Numbered from the stretch's first letter, positions 1-10,800 are shown. The stretch is DNA of 50,678 bases from Chara braunii (GCA_003427395.1 BFEA01000359.1:1298754-1349431), one strand, 5' to 3'. The notes: a model not told the origin generated them from the letters alone. A program made the numbers and translations.

Positions 1-144
1 CCCCCCCCCCCCGACCACCGCCGGCGACCGGTACCAGCCCCCGCGAACGACGTTCCCGGCCTCCCCAAACGCGTTCTCACGAACGTGTTCGCGACCCGAA
101 CACGAACGGGGAGCACCGCGAACACGCTCGTCGTGCTACGCAGG
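1..144. other. GC-rich window edge, no gene seen
   Basis: This stretch starts with a run of 12 C and is GC-rich, with many CGAACG-like words. I see no open frame with protein-like composition and no RNA gene. The following repeat starts abruptly at about 145, because its second copy (from 21957) shares nothing upstream of that point. Confidence 0.5.
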
Positions 145-2027
145 TGCTGAGTATTTAATTAAGGTTGGTTGGACAGGGGGTTGGGGCTTGCATGGCTAAA
201 GCGAGGGGTATGAGTGCAGAGATTGGTTGGGGTTGACTTCGTGTAGTGCGTGGACTGTTGCTTGTATCTTCAATGTGATTGCAGGTATGTGTTGTGGCTT
301 AGATCCTGGATTTGACTGCCTGCGATCACGTATATACATATGGTTGTGAGGAACCCCACTGAGACTGTGAGAAGTGATCATCACATACTTAGCCCCCTTA
401 CGTATATGCATACATGGGTCTACCTGGGATGAATGTTTGCATGGGCTAAGCGGCCCCGTACTAAAAGCCTACTCAAAGGTTAAGACCGAGGGGCATAGGG
501 AAGGCCCCTCCTTTTATTTGTTTTGCTTTTTCGTTTTTTTTTTTCTTAGTCGGATGTTGGTCCTGGGCCGAGATTCAAGGTCCTTGTCCAGGACATCCCA
601 AGCCCTAGGCTCTGCAGGGGAGGGATTTCCCCTCGCGCAGAGCCTATTTGCGTTGCCCGTCAAGGCACCCCACTCTGAAAGCGGAAATGTCGCGAGGGCT
701 GGACGGCATGTCCTTCAGTCATTCAATATCGTGTGGGGTAACCCCTCACGATATATTCCTTCAGCCATTCAATATCGCGAGGCCGGAGCCGCGAATACCA
801 CGCAAGATTGGCATCGTGGGTTGGTATGAGACTGGTCCACAGTTGCGCGGCTTTATATTAAGAATCTCGTGCGCGACGTTTCGCCGCCCTAGCGTTTAAC
901 AGTTATGGGATCAAAAGGGACCCGCACATATGCACGAATGCTTGGGATTACTACAGGCCGCTAGCACTACCTGAAAAGGGGAGAGTACCCCAAGGTTTTG
1001 TTTTCTTTTGGGATAAAGAGGGTCTTCGGTCTATTTTGTGCTTTTTAAGATTTATAGTTGGACGTTGTAGTCCGTGGCAGCCGTCAAAGTCAAACCCCTT
1101 GACCCCTGCCCAGGCCTGGAGAGGGGCTCATCTCCGGGGCAGTAATAAACGACTGCCACCACAGGTATGGACCTGTGTACCACCCGCTCTACACAGAGTA
1201 CAGAAGAGGGTGTGTGGTCTTCAACCTCGCTTGGCGGTTGTCCAGCGTCGAGAGATTAACCCTCAAGGCGCGTGTCTGCCAACACTTGAGTGTCGAATGC
1301 GACCCTCGAGATTAACGAGGACCGCATGAGTATGGGTACTACATGGTACGCCAACATTACGACTGCTTGTGTACGTTTGCATTGCTAGTCGATATGAGTT
1401 GGCCTTGCGTCCGCGCGGTTTTGTACTAAGTCTTGCGCGCGACGCCTATCCGATTTCCGCATCGGAAAGTTATGGGATAACTACCGAGGGGCTAGGAGCG
1501 TTGTCGCGTTGTTTGTATTATGTCGTTTCGTACGTGTGCGTGTGTGTGTTTTATTTTTGTGTTTGTCGGAGTGGTGTGCGCGTGGTGTGTGGGAGGCGTC
1601 CTAGTCGACCGACGACGGACCGTGCTTGGGACTTCAGCCCCCCAAGATGTCGGTTCGCGTGCAGGTCCGATAAAGGCGTATTACCGCGCGTACCCCCTAT
1701 GCTACAACGAACGAGAAACACCCTCGGCTGGTCCACCTCTGTGATTGCAACTGATTAACTTTCGTACTGTGGACTGGTAGCTCAGCGGGGATACGCCCAC
1801 CGAAGGGAGGTGACAGTTCCCGTAAGGTGGAAGTAAGTCTTGCCTCGCGTAGGCCCTATCTTGTCGTAGGGGCTCGCGAGAGGTATGGCTGGCGCACTCG
1901 GCCGGAACGGCTTGCGGAAGCTCTACATGTATATTTACGACGAAGGATTTAAACCAACTCCTATGTGACGCGGCCGGGAGGGTCCCGCGCTGCCCTGGTG
2001 CGGTGCCGGACCGATGCGCTCGACAAC
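145..2027 (+). repeat. R1: long non-coding dispersed repeat, copy 1
   Basis: This copy matches 21957-23317 (R2) in the same orientation. Both start GAGTATTTAATTAAGG and both end at GCTCGACAACG, after which the sequences diverge completely. R1 carries about 500 bp (roughly 450-1040) that R2 lacks. No long protein-like frame is shared by the copies; the frames seen in it are incidental. At 1778-1789 TAGCTCAGCGGG fits the pol III A-box consensus exactly, inside a conserved block (1770-1850). I find no good B box 30-60 bp downstream, so a tRNA-derived origin is only a possibility. R1 abuts the 68-bp module next to the 3' end of the minus-strand Gypsy, so it probably inserted into or replaced that element's 3' LTR. 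Confidence 0.8.
726..754. other. Hairpin-forming inverted repeat inside R1
   Basis: The arms are ATATCGTGTGGGG and CCCCTCACGATAT around a TAA loop. Twelve of 13 positions pair, with one T/T mismatch. The hairpin lies in the part of R1 that R2 lacks. Its function is unknown; it could be a stem-loop in a transcript or a footprint of a small inserted element. Confidence 0.6.
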
Positions 2028-2095
2028 GGGTAGGGTAAGGTCTCGGGATTGAACTCTGGCCCCTCATCTGTGACTGCAAAAAAGGTGAAAACTGT
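2028..2095. repeat. 68-bp module, copy 1 (partner at 38411-38478)
   Basis: This copy is identical to 38411-38478 except at three positions. On the minus strand it starts ACAGTTTTCACC and includes GAGTTCRATCCC, which resembles a pol III B box. The two copies sit just beyond the 3' end of pol (2138) and upstream of gag in the split minus-strand Gypsy. This is where the first bases of the two LTRs of that element should lie. I infer that the module is the surviving start of both LTRs, with the rest of the 3' LTR replaced by R1. A small dispersed repeat is the alternative. Confidence 0.55.
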
Positions 2096-2137
2096 TTCAC
2101 TCCCATCAGCCTAAATTCAAGCTCCTCCGAGAATATT

Positions 2138-2902
2138 TCAGTCTAAGGCAGGACCTTTACCCTTCTTATCTCTTTCGTAGGCTCGGACTATATCGGGAGC
2201 TGTTTCTAGAAGTTTTGTAGTTGTAAACCAGTGATCGTCTTCAGGCTCTTGAAACGCAAATCTAACTTTCTATTGTTTCTGTGGACGACCTCTACCTCCT
2301 GTTATGAAAACGTCCTCACCTAGTATCCTGTCAATGTCGTATCTCTCATCCATATCTGGAGGAATCATAGATCTATGTGATGGGAACTGTTGACTTGTGA
2401 TGCAAGGCAACAACTTCGACGCATGGAACACTAGGTAGGTGTGGAGGTGTGCTGGAATCTGAATAGTATAGGACGGTCCATCTTCTCCGCCCTGGACTTC
2501 TAGGACTAGCCACAGTCCTCTATATGCAGGTGACAACTTCTGTGAGATGTTCTCCTCAGGAGCGAACTCCTTTGACTTGACCCAGACTAAGTCGCCTACT
2601 TGAAACTGTGATGGGCGATGATGCTTATTAGCTTGCTCTATCATTCTATGCTGGCCTTTCCTGAGGTTGTCTACAACGGTAGCTATTTTGTTTTCGTGTT
2701 GTATCGTGAACTCTCGTGTACCGGGCAGTAGCCTCTGAATCTGGTCCCGGTTCAGTCCTTCAAACGGTCTACACGGTCTAAAGGACTTGTGCAGTTCGTT
2801 GGGAGTGCGATACGTAGCTAAATGCACGCTGTTATTGTAGGCACTGGCTACCTTTGGGAGCATCTCATCCCAGTTGATCTGATCGGGCCTAATGTATATC
2901 AT
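2138..2902 (-). pseudogene. pol: Ty3/Gypsy integrase C-terminal region (split element, 3' end of pol)
   Basis: This is the C-terminal part of a Ty3/Gypsy integrase, read right to left. The frame contains the ASAYNNSVHLATYRTPNE stretch that follows the catalytic core in this superfamily. Next comes the QVGDLVWVKSKEF and KLSPAYRGLWLVLEV stretch of the C-terminal domain, then a GEDVFITGGRGRPQ chromodomain-like tail. An in-frame TAG lies near 2270. Reading through it gives a tail (EDDHWFTTTKLLETAPDIV) that parallels the end of the plus-strand Gypsy (DQWFTREELMKTAPQII), so the true end is the TGA at 2138-2140. A frame break separates it from the catalytic core. It is the 3' end of the element whose 5' half is at 33083-36263. 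Confidence 0.85.
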
Positions 2903-2908
2903 AAGAAC

Positions 2909-3178
2909 TTAATGCAGGATCTTGTTTATCTGTTCAGTCTGACCGTTAGTCTCGGGGTGGCGGTCAGATGACATTAATAACTTTGACCCATAAACTCTCC
3001 TTAGCTCCTTCCAGTTCTGACTGGTGAATCTGGTGTCTCTGTCACTAACTCTCGACAACGGTATATCATGTTCACTGACCCAATGATCGAAGAACGTTTG
3101 AAATAATAACTCTGTTCGTGCCTCCGCAGGCAGAGGAACAAAAACTGCATATTTACTACATCTATCAATTATAACCAT
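2909..3178 (-). pseudogene. pol: Ty3/Gypsy integrase catalytic core (fragment)
   Basis: This is an rve-type integrase core. The first catalytic Asp is in VIIDRCSKYAVFVPL, the second in VSDRDTRFTSQNW, and the Glu in the HPETNGQTEQINK block, so the D,D35E residues are visible. The upstream part (zinc-binding HHCC region, about 3179-3560) is recognisable only in broken frames, for example the VREAYAQDSIYSDLLKKL stretch near 3600. The frame ends at a stop before the C-terminal domain. The protein would have inserted the element's cDNA into chromosomes. It is not functional as it stands. Confidence 0.88.
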
Positions 3179-3774
3179 GACTTGCTCTTGTCGTGCCTAC
3201 TCTTGACATGAGTGTCCATAAATTCAATAGATAATGTCTCCTAGCTGGTCAGGAATAGGCAAGGGTCTAAGAAGACCTAAAGGGGCGCATGTAGTCGTCT
3301 TATTTCTCTAACAGACTTTACAACTGCGGACATATTCTATGTCGTCGTCCTTCATGTCAGGCGACATATACACGTGCATCAGGTTGGCTATTGTCTTTTG
3401 CGAACCGAAATGTCCCTTAGTGTCGTAGCATTCCCTTAAGATCAAGTTACGGATCTCTTCGCTGTTAGGAACACATAGACAGTTCGCCGGTCCACTACGT
3501 TGGTCTTCTCGAATAGCAACCCCTCAGTAGTTCGGTAATCTGGTTCAAACTCTGGGGCCTCCTTAACTTTTTGAGGAGGTCACTATAAATAGAGTCCTGT
3601 GCATACGCTTCTCGAACTTTCTGTTGCAGGTCTCTCCCTATATCCATAAAGTGAACTAATGCTCCAACGTAGTCGGCTCCTCTACTTAGAGCATCCGCAA
3701 CTACATTGTACTGTCCTTTGACTTGCTTAAGCTCAAAGTCATATTGGTCTATATTTGCGGCCCACTTGGTGAGC
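3179..3774 (-). pseudogene. pol: Degraded RNase H / integrase linker of the split Gypsy
   Basis: No frame is open across this stretch. Short pieces in different frames still look like the RNase H to integrase linker and the zinc-finger N-terminus of a Gypsy integrase. Flanking domains fix the order and strand. Stops and frameshifts are scattered through it, as expected of an old copy. Confidence 0.6.
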
Positions 3775-4511
3775 TTAGGTGGGTGTCATCTTGGCATGAG
3801 TCTTTAACCACCTCAGCGTCTCGTGGTCTGAATAAACTTTGAAGTGCCTCCCAAGCAAGTAATGTTTCCAATGCTCCAGTGTTTGCCTGAGAGCGTAGAC
3901 TTCCATCTTGTAGGTAGATGTTGCTACCTTCTTTGAGGGCATCCTAGTGGACATGAACTCTACGGGTCTATACCCATTGCCATCATCTTGCTGTAACACA
4001 ACACCTATTCCATACGGACTTGCGTCAGTAGTGACAACAAAGGGAAGTGATGAATCGGCTACCTTGAGGACAGGATAGTCTGTCAAGGCTCGGTTCAACT
4101 TCTTTAGGGCCGAGACACAATCTTTGTCTAAATTCCAGATCGCCTCTTTCTTCAGCAATTTGTGAAGGGTCGCAACGATCGTCAAAAAGTTCCTCCCAAA
4201 CTTCATGTAGTAATTAGCTCGGCCGATAAACGACCGGAATTTTGTTAACGTGCGGGGCATCAACCAATCTCTAATCGCTGCTATCTTGCTATCCTCAGGT
4301 TTTATGCCATCTCCATCTAAGACGTGGCCCAAGTACAGAACTTGTGTTTTGGCCCACTCGCACTTCTTTACGTTGATCTTGAAGTTCACTTCCCTCGGGT
4401 TCTCCAAGACCTGCCTCAGATGACCCTCATGCTTCTGGAGGGTCTTACTAAACACTAGGATGCCATCTAGGTACACAACTACAAATCTATCTAACCACGA
4501 CCTAAACAAAT
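3775..4511 (-). pseudogene. pol: Ty3/Gypsy reverse transcriptase C-terminal half plus RNase H
   Basis: The frame opens inside the reverse transcriptase palm at LFRSWLDRFVVVYLDGILVF. The catalytic box reads Y-L-D-G instead of Y-x-D-D, so the second metal-binding Asp is lost. The thumb and connection follow (CEWAKTQVLYLGHVLDGDGI; LTKFRSFIGRANYY). RNase H then shows Asp in TTDASPYGIG, Glu in YKMEVYALRQ and Asp in VYSDHETLRWL. There is no start codon, because the frame is the continuation of the fragment that ends at 33083. The codons before the break there and those after the break here abut within about two residues in the family alignment. Confidence 0.92.
4508..4511. repeat. Left target-site duplication (AAAT) of the 28-kb TIR element
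   Basis: The Gypsy coding sequence reads CCTAAACAAAT up to 4511 and resumes as AAATCATTCATACA at 32485. Joined once, this gives an uninterrupted frame (minus strand ...M-N-D-L-F-R). The duplicated bases are AAAT. A shorter duplication is possible if the terminal inverted repeat is taken to start one base further out. Confidence 0.7.
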
Positions 4512-4546
4512 AACGATTTCGTTAAGAATGAAATGTTTTACAGAAA
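4512..4546 (+). repeat. Left terminal inverted repeat
   Basis: This sequence pairs with the inverted copy at 32449-32484. Shared blocks, read inward, are AACG, TTTCGTTAA, TGAAAT and GTTT. The first bases also form a self-palindrome (TAACGA-TT-TCGTTA at 4511-4524). Confidence 0.7.
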
Positions 4547-5371
4547 GTGAACATACCTAAATTATCAAATATTCGACAAAACAGGCGTCAATGACATTTA
4601 TGAGAGGGCCCGAGAAGATTTTCGATATATAAAAAATACAATGATGAAAAATTTAACGAACTTCCAAACATATAAAGAACAATCAGTCAATGCTGTTAAC
4701 AAAGGAAAACTTCTTCTTAACACTCATAATAATACATGAATACCGTGAACGAAAATCTGTGTTTGAAAGATTCATAATATGTTGGGCAAAGCGGTCACCA
4801 TCATATGCCTTGCAAAGGGGTCTCCGCCCCGTACATCACAAAGTTTGCCACTAAGGAATTTCAAAGAAGCAGAGTGCGTAAGTAAAAAGCCTTGGCGAGG
4901 CCCGGTGGCAGACATCACCCCTATTTGCTATAAAAGATTCGAACATTTTGCCATCATACTTTCGACTTAGTTCAGTTGACTTTAAGTTCCATAATTATAA
5001 ACTATCAAATCTTCCAAAACAGTGATAATATTTTGTCCATGATGTACAAGGTTCCCCTACATCTTCAAGCGTTGTCACTTAGAAAAGAACCAGATTGCTT
5101 AATTTAAAGCAACTCTTGTTTGATACCTGAACAGATTGAACCCCTGTATTCAGTAACTCTTCTTCTATCTGGTTTGCAGTAAACGAAATATTTTGCCATC
5201 ATAATAAGCTAACTATCGTCTATTGTAAACTGTCCGGTTTTCTAAAACAGTGGTATCATTTTATTCATGATGTGCAGGGTCCCTGTATTCTACATGTGTT
5301 TTTATGCTCTCATATTCCCGCAACAGGAGATGTCGCACATATTTGATTATCGTGTCAACAAGGCCATCTAC
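4547..5371. repeat. Left subterminal A+T-rich DNA with a degenerate tandem repeat
   Basis: Two diverged copies of a unit of about 110 bp lie at about 4949-5065 and 5190-5292, spaced about 240 bp. Each has TTGCCATCATA, then CTAAAACAGTG or CCAAAACAGTG, then CATGATGT-CA and a GT-CCC-TA stretch. No protein-like frame is seen. Subterminal repeats of this kind are often transposase binding sites in large TIR elements, which is an inference here. Confidence 0.45.
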
Positions 5372-5779
5372 TTATATTTTCAACATCGGTTCTTCTCTAA
5401 TCGCTCTCCGAAATTCTGCTAGTCGTCGCACATCAACGTTATCAGTATTGGACGTGCTTGCACTTGCAGAATAGTCGTTATGAATAAAGAATGACACCTT
5501 GCAACGTCCTTGGATGCATGCCGCCGCAGCAAATAATGTCACGATGTTCAAATTATTGTAGTAGACTTTCATTGTAGAGTAATACAACTGTGAGAATGGT
5601 GCGAGCACCTCTCGTGGGTATATTTTCGACCCGCAGCACCGACGACCACAAACGTAGAGAGACTGTCGAGGACAATGTTCCCAATTGTCCGGCTCGACGT
5701 CCACACCTTGGACAATGACTATTGAATCCTGAAAAATAACTTCAGAAGTGAAAAATATCGCCCCCATCTCACTCCACAT
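5372..5779 (-). CDS. Unrecognised 135-codon frame, left end of TIR element
   Basis: An open frame on the same strand as, and downstream of, the DUF7869-like gene. It contains a cysteine cluster (YVCGRRCCGSK), a hydrophobic stretch (NIVTLFAAAACIQGRC) and a Ser/Thr-Asn tail (SASASTSNTDNVDVRR). I do not recognise a family. It may be the last exon or a read-through end of the upstream gene, or an incidental frame. Codon composition is not obviously abnormal. Confidence 0.25.
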   Translation of the reverse strand: MWSEMGAIFFTSEVIFQDSIVIVQGVDVEPDNWEHCPRQSLYVCGRRCCGSKIYPREVLAPFSQLYYSTMKVYYNNLNIVTLFAAAACIQGRCKVSFFIHNDYSASASTSNTDNVDVRRLAEFRRAIREEPMLKI

Positions 5780-5896
5780 GTTTCTTCCCCATACGATGTA
5801 ATTGGGCTTCGAAAATGGTTAGACCATTCTGCGAAACACCAAAATACGGTTCAAACAATATTGAAATGAGACTAAAGTTATTCATCATCAAGAACG

Positions 5897-8400
5897 CTAA
5901 AGTTCTTCATCATCAGGAAGACCGAGGCATGCCATATCTTTTTCTCTGGCTAATTTTGGAATGTGCGAAACTTTTGACGTCCACCTCCACAAAATACAGT
6001 CTGCATACTGCCATTGCTCAAGTGACGTTTTATCCTTCTTCCATGTCTTCTTCCACACATTCATATATTGCACAGCAAGACATTTCACGACAGGTTGTGG
6101 CACCCAATATTCAATGAGGACGTGGTTGAAAGTAAGTGATCTGATGTCGATGTCAACAGCGGAAACAACTTCTCTCATCCACACAGGAACACCTTCGTCA
6201 ATATCATCTTGTGAAGGACGTAAGAGAACAAATTGACCCTTTTCGACGTCTGTCGACGGGTTCAATTCTCGTTTGGGACGCTCATTAACGGGTTCTACGA
6301 AAAGTGGTTCTTTGTTCTCGTCATTTTTCATGAGGAAAGCAATATCTTGTGAATCATTCTTCACAATTCCTTCCATTGACGGCCAGAAACCAGCCTGGAG
6401 CGACAACATTCGAGATTTAGATCCGTATTGATCTTCAATTCTTTCTAAAAAGTTAAAAACCCTTTCCAGTATGATAGTCTACTTTCCTTCGGAAAGTTTA
6501 TCTCATCCTTCATTCCAACCCACTCGTGTTGTTTGTTCACTAACCAATCAACAAATGTCTTCACGCCATCAACACCTGAAACAAAATCATTGTGATTTCG
6601 ATCAGGTGTGACAGGCATTGGCAGAATTGGTCATTGCGGTCCTGCATATCTTTTGTTCGCATCTCTCTTAAAACAATAAACTGGCGAAGACCACTCAGGA
6701 CTCGTACAATACTCCTTCCACTGGAACACAGGGTTATCATCTTCCATAAAAAATCTAAACGCATGTGGACGAGTGTGACCTTTCAACCTCTTCACTAAAA
6801 ATGGTTTCACAACACTTCTCTATTCTCAATTTCGTTCATGAACGTACACGGCGGGCGATCAGTTTGCGAGCGAACAATAATGTTAAAAAGATCAGCCATA
6901 GTGTATGCATCATGCATTTTCAGCTTGCGGAAAAAAGTGACTAAAAGTGGTATCGACATCTGTGTGTGTATGCCCTACTAGCATGAAGCCGAACTCAACC
7001 TCTTTGAAAAAACCGAATTTCACCAAAGTTGCGGCCAACGCTAACACATATCTATTTTTGTTCTCTCTCCAACAATTATCCGCTTGTATCGTGAGTGTCG
7101 GAGGCAAGCCGCTTGACGCCTGAACGTCACGAAGGACTTTCATGATGGATGAAACAACAACATTCGAGTCGTGTGGGTAGCAAGGAAACCACGTGTGAAC
7201 GTGGACAGACGGGGAACGTCAGTGTGCGATGATGGTTGTCAAGTTCGTCTTCAACATTGGGACATTAGCAAATGCTTTTGATATGTTTTCTCCACCGAAA
7301 TGTAGAATATTGGTCGTACTTTGGTCCATGCCATCAATTATGATGCACAAACTCTTTGCGGCCAGCCTTTTCGATTCATCTTTCCACACCTCGTAAGCCG
7401 CCCGATGCTGGAGCTGAAGGTCCGAATGCTTGTCACGCAAAGAAACAAAATGTTAACGTACGCGTGTGGATTTTTGCACGATTGATAGACTCTTTATATT
7501 TCACGCACTTCTCACATTTCGTAAAATTTTGATCAAAATCATAAAATTTTGCATGCAAGAAGGTGTCTTCTCCACATGTTGTAAAACACCTGGAGAAAAA
7601 CAGTTGGAACCTCCATGTTGTCAAATTACGTCTTCAACAACTTGTAAACGTCCACCTTATTGTAACAGGCGGACAATCTCAAAGCCACCCTCTATTCTCC
7701 ATTTCTCGTCTTCATGTCGTTGAGCATGGAATCTTCGTTGTCACGTATAAATGACTTAAGTTTACCATACATTGCCACATACGTAGCAGGTGTGCGTCTA
7801 AGTCCAGTGTTGCTATGCTCTGGCATGACATGACCTTTCGCCAAGGTCATCCATTTTTTTATAAATGTATTTCTACATACACCTAACGTGAAGCACTATG
7901 CACTAATGCACACCTTTCTTTTCCCCACAATTGGTTGCACAATCTCCTTGCCGTCTTCTACAAATGTAAACCGTTTTAAAGTTTCAATCCACCACACATC
8001 TCTACTTTTGTGGTCCTTCGAGTAATATGCACTTCGAATAACTTTGATGTCATGTAAGGTCATGTGTGCACAACATTCTCGTCTACAACAATCTTTCCCA
8101 CGAACGTTTGCCAACGCGTTCCTGATCAACTTCTGATGAACGGACTCCAAAAGCGTTGTTTGATCTCGGCATTCTCCTTTGATACGTATACGAACACTTT
8201 TCTGATGACAATCTTTGTGGAAACATTTCATCAAAATCAGAAACAACGCCATGACTGTCGTCATGATTTCGCTGACAGTGATCAGAGTTGCTGACATCGT
8301 CATTGCATGGATGATTGTCTTTATCAGGAGAACTATCTGCACTAGAAGGAATTGGAGCAATCGAGCGCCCATCGTCTTCCCTCTCCTCATATGAGGTCAA
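5897..8400 (-). pseudogene. DUF7869-like, DDE-type transposase-like gene (decayed)
   Basis: Read right to left, this gene is spread over several frames. 8400-8230: acidic N-terminus (MTSYEEREDDGRS). About 8150-7896: a Cys-rich start (GKDCCRRECC), a DIKVIRSAYY helix and ending VGKRKVCISA. 7800-7690: TPATYVAMYGKLKSF. 7560-7450: FTKCEKCVKYKESI. 7440-7219: CIIIDGMDQSTTNILHFG. 7143-6910: IQADNCWRENKNRYVLAL then VGHTHTDVDTTFSHF. 6880-6560: YTMADLFNIIV, then RLKGHTRPHAFRFF and WKEYCTSPEW. 6409-5897: a GQFVLLRP-containing C-terminal region. The order and motifs match the eukaryotic DUF7869-type proteins as I remember them. The conserved Asp residues (DGMDQ, QADN, DVD) suggest an RNase-H-fold (DDE) nuclease, which is an inference. 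Several stops and frameshifts are present; the 7143-7219 gap could be an intron. It is the best candidate for the element's transposase. Confidence 0.65.
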
Positions 8401-9256
8401 ATCTTCTCCAGTAAGTCGAAAGTGAAGACAATGGTGGGAAGAATCATGTTCAGGATCCCGGAGTGAATCTTTGGGAGACTAGAAGACGTGATTTACATCA
8501 GATGTGGACTTGTCAGTGTCGCACTCGTCAACTTTATGACTTGCATTATCGGATTTGGGTGATAGTGTCGGTCATGGGCGTTGAACGGCAGGGGAGCTGC
8601 TCTCGTAGGTAGCAACATCGAATTCAAACTCTCTAATCCTCTTACGAGCAGACGTGTTAAAGGTGAAGATATTGTCACGAATTACGTCTTCGAAATCTGG
8701 AGAGCATATAGCGAGGTCGTGCATATCCGCATGACAATTCTCATCCAGTAATGTGTTAGACGCTACTCAGTCCATACTTGCCAGCGCGGGATATTCAGCT
8801 CTCTGATATGAAGTGTCGCAAGGCATAATGAGTCTGCGAGGACAAATAAGTTGGTTAATATAGTGAAGGCAGGAACACCTTTTTTTTTAGATGTATATAA
8901 CGAAAGGTTATTATTCATCTAGCGCATGAGTTGGATACCGACTGGGGAACACTGAATCGAGGCGGCAATTTTTTTTGAAGACAAAGAACTAAAAAAACAA
9001 CAACATAATATTTGAAATTCATGACGATACGGTCGCCAGAAGTTTGACGACAGACCTATATCATTAACATTGATTAAGAAATGTGCACGGACCCTTTCCA
9101 GAGCAACAGGCTATGGACCGTTTTTTTTCAACTTTGATTAATTCAGGGGACCATATTTTTGTTCTACATGATGACTAATCGGAACCGCTTTCGACGACAG
9201 TGATCTGCAACTGTCCAACATTGCATTTCAAATCCATGTCGGGCACCAGCAACGTC
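8401..9256. other. Intergenic DNA upstream of the DUF7869-like gene
   Basis: This stretch probably contains the promoter and 5' leader of the minus-strand gene. I see no convincing TATA box, and short frames here have no recognisable content. A+T-rich homopolymer runs lie at 8881-8990 and 9121-9128. Confidence 0.4.
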
Positions 9257-10800
9257 AATCGTGTTGAACACGACGACTTCCGAACGCCTCATCATCCAAT
9301 GCTTGCGACTACCCACAACATTGGCATGTTGTCGTGATAGTTCGTGTTGAGAACCTTCCGTACGTGCCAAACAGTCGGCAGTTCGAAGCCTGGACCACCA
9401 AAAGCACTATTGTAGGGGACACACGACAACTTCCCCAGACGGAAAGTGTCCTCGAAGGTCGCCGTTTCCTCGAACATGGAAGGCCGTTGTTTCCAGATAC
9501 TACACAGACACAATGTCATTGTTTGTCCACCATTTACCGCTCCTGCGGTCAGGCACCTGACAGGGTGAGGCAGTCTTCAGTCTCCGGAACTGGCCATCAT
9601 GCACATATGTCAGGTTAGGCATCTAATAGGGGGAGACAGTCTTCAATCTTCAGGACTGACCACTGTGTACATATGCCAGGTTAGGGAACTGATAGGGTGA
9701 TGCAATCTTAAGTCTTCAGAACTGACCACCATGCACATATGTCATATAGTTGATCGTCCGCTATCCAAAACAGAAACAGCACAGGAGATACATCACTGCT
9801 CCATGTGGTCGAAACGAGACACGTTTCCTGAGGCACCACGCCGTCCACTTGCCGGGCATCAGTAACTGTAATCGTGTCGAACACGACGACGTCGGAACGC
9901 CTGGTAAGCCAGTTCTTGAGACTACCCACAACATTGACTTGTTGTCGTAATAGTTCGTGTTGAGAACCTTCCGTATGTGCAAAACAGTTGGCAGTTCGAA
10001 GTCCGGACCACCAAAAACACTATTGTAGGGGACACGGGACAACTGCCCAAGACGGAAGGCATGCTCGAAGACCGCTGTTCCATCGAACAAGAAAGGCCGT
10101 TGTTTGCAGACACTACACTAAACGCAATGTCATTGCTTAACCTCCATTTGCCGCTCATTCAGTCAGACACCTGATAGTGTGAGACAGTCTTCAGTCTTCA
10201 GGTTAGGCAAGTGATACTGTGAGGCAGTCTGAAGTCTTCGTTGTCGTGTCCACCACGCATATATGCCATATAGTCGATCGTCCGGTATCAAAAACAGAAA
10301 CAGCACAGGAGAGACATCAGTGTTCCATGTCGTTGAAACGAGACACGTTTTCTAAGACACCACGCCGTCCACCTGTCGGGCATCAGTAACTGTAATCGTG
10401 TTGAACACGACGACGTCGGAACGCCTTGCAAGCCAGTTCTTGAGACTACCCACAAGCTTGGACTGGCTCGGTCGTAACAGTTCGTGTTGAGAACCTTTTG
10501 TATGTGTCAAACAGTTGGCAGTTCGAAGTCCAGACCACCAAAAGCACTCTTGTAGGGGACACGGAACAACTTCCTAAGATGGAAGGCATGTTCGAAGGTC
10601 GTCGTTCCATCGAACAAGGAAGGATTTTATTTCCAGACACTACACTAGACGCAATTCGTAACAGTTCGACACCACGCCCTCCGTATGTGCCAAACAGTCG
10701 GTCGTCCTCGACTTTGACGTCCGAAAGTACTAGTGTAGAGAGCAGATGCAAGATTGCTGCGACGGACAATATTGTGGCAAAGAGTCCGTCGTCCTGGAGT
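9257..10800. repeat. Tandem array of about 530-610 bp units (three and a partial)
   Basis: Units start at about 9259, 9872 and 10396. Each has a TCGTGT palindrome at its head, then CGACGTCGGAACGCC or a variant, then the ACTACCCACAA block. GTTGAGAACCTT, CAAACAGT-GGCAGTTCGAAG, ACCACCAAAA-CACT-TTGTAGGGGACAC and a GGAAGG-TGTTC block follow. A fourth, partial unit is at 10650-10800. Frames crossing the array are incidental. It lies within the TIR element, upstream of the DUF7869-like gene. Confidence 0.8.
9549..9739. repeat. Three tandem 66-bp repeats
   Basis: The units (about 9549-9607, 9608-9673 and 9674-9739) share GGTTAGG, CTGATAGGGTGA, CAGTCTTCAGTCTTC, ACTGACCAC and TGCACATAT. They fill the spacer between the first and second 600-bp units. 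Single diverged copies recur near 10165-10240. Confidence 0.75.

Noticed and set aside
1770-1850. A functional tRNA gene at the A-box-like site
   Set aside because: No cloverleaf can be drawn and no proper B box follows at tRNA spacing.
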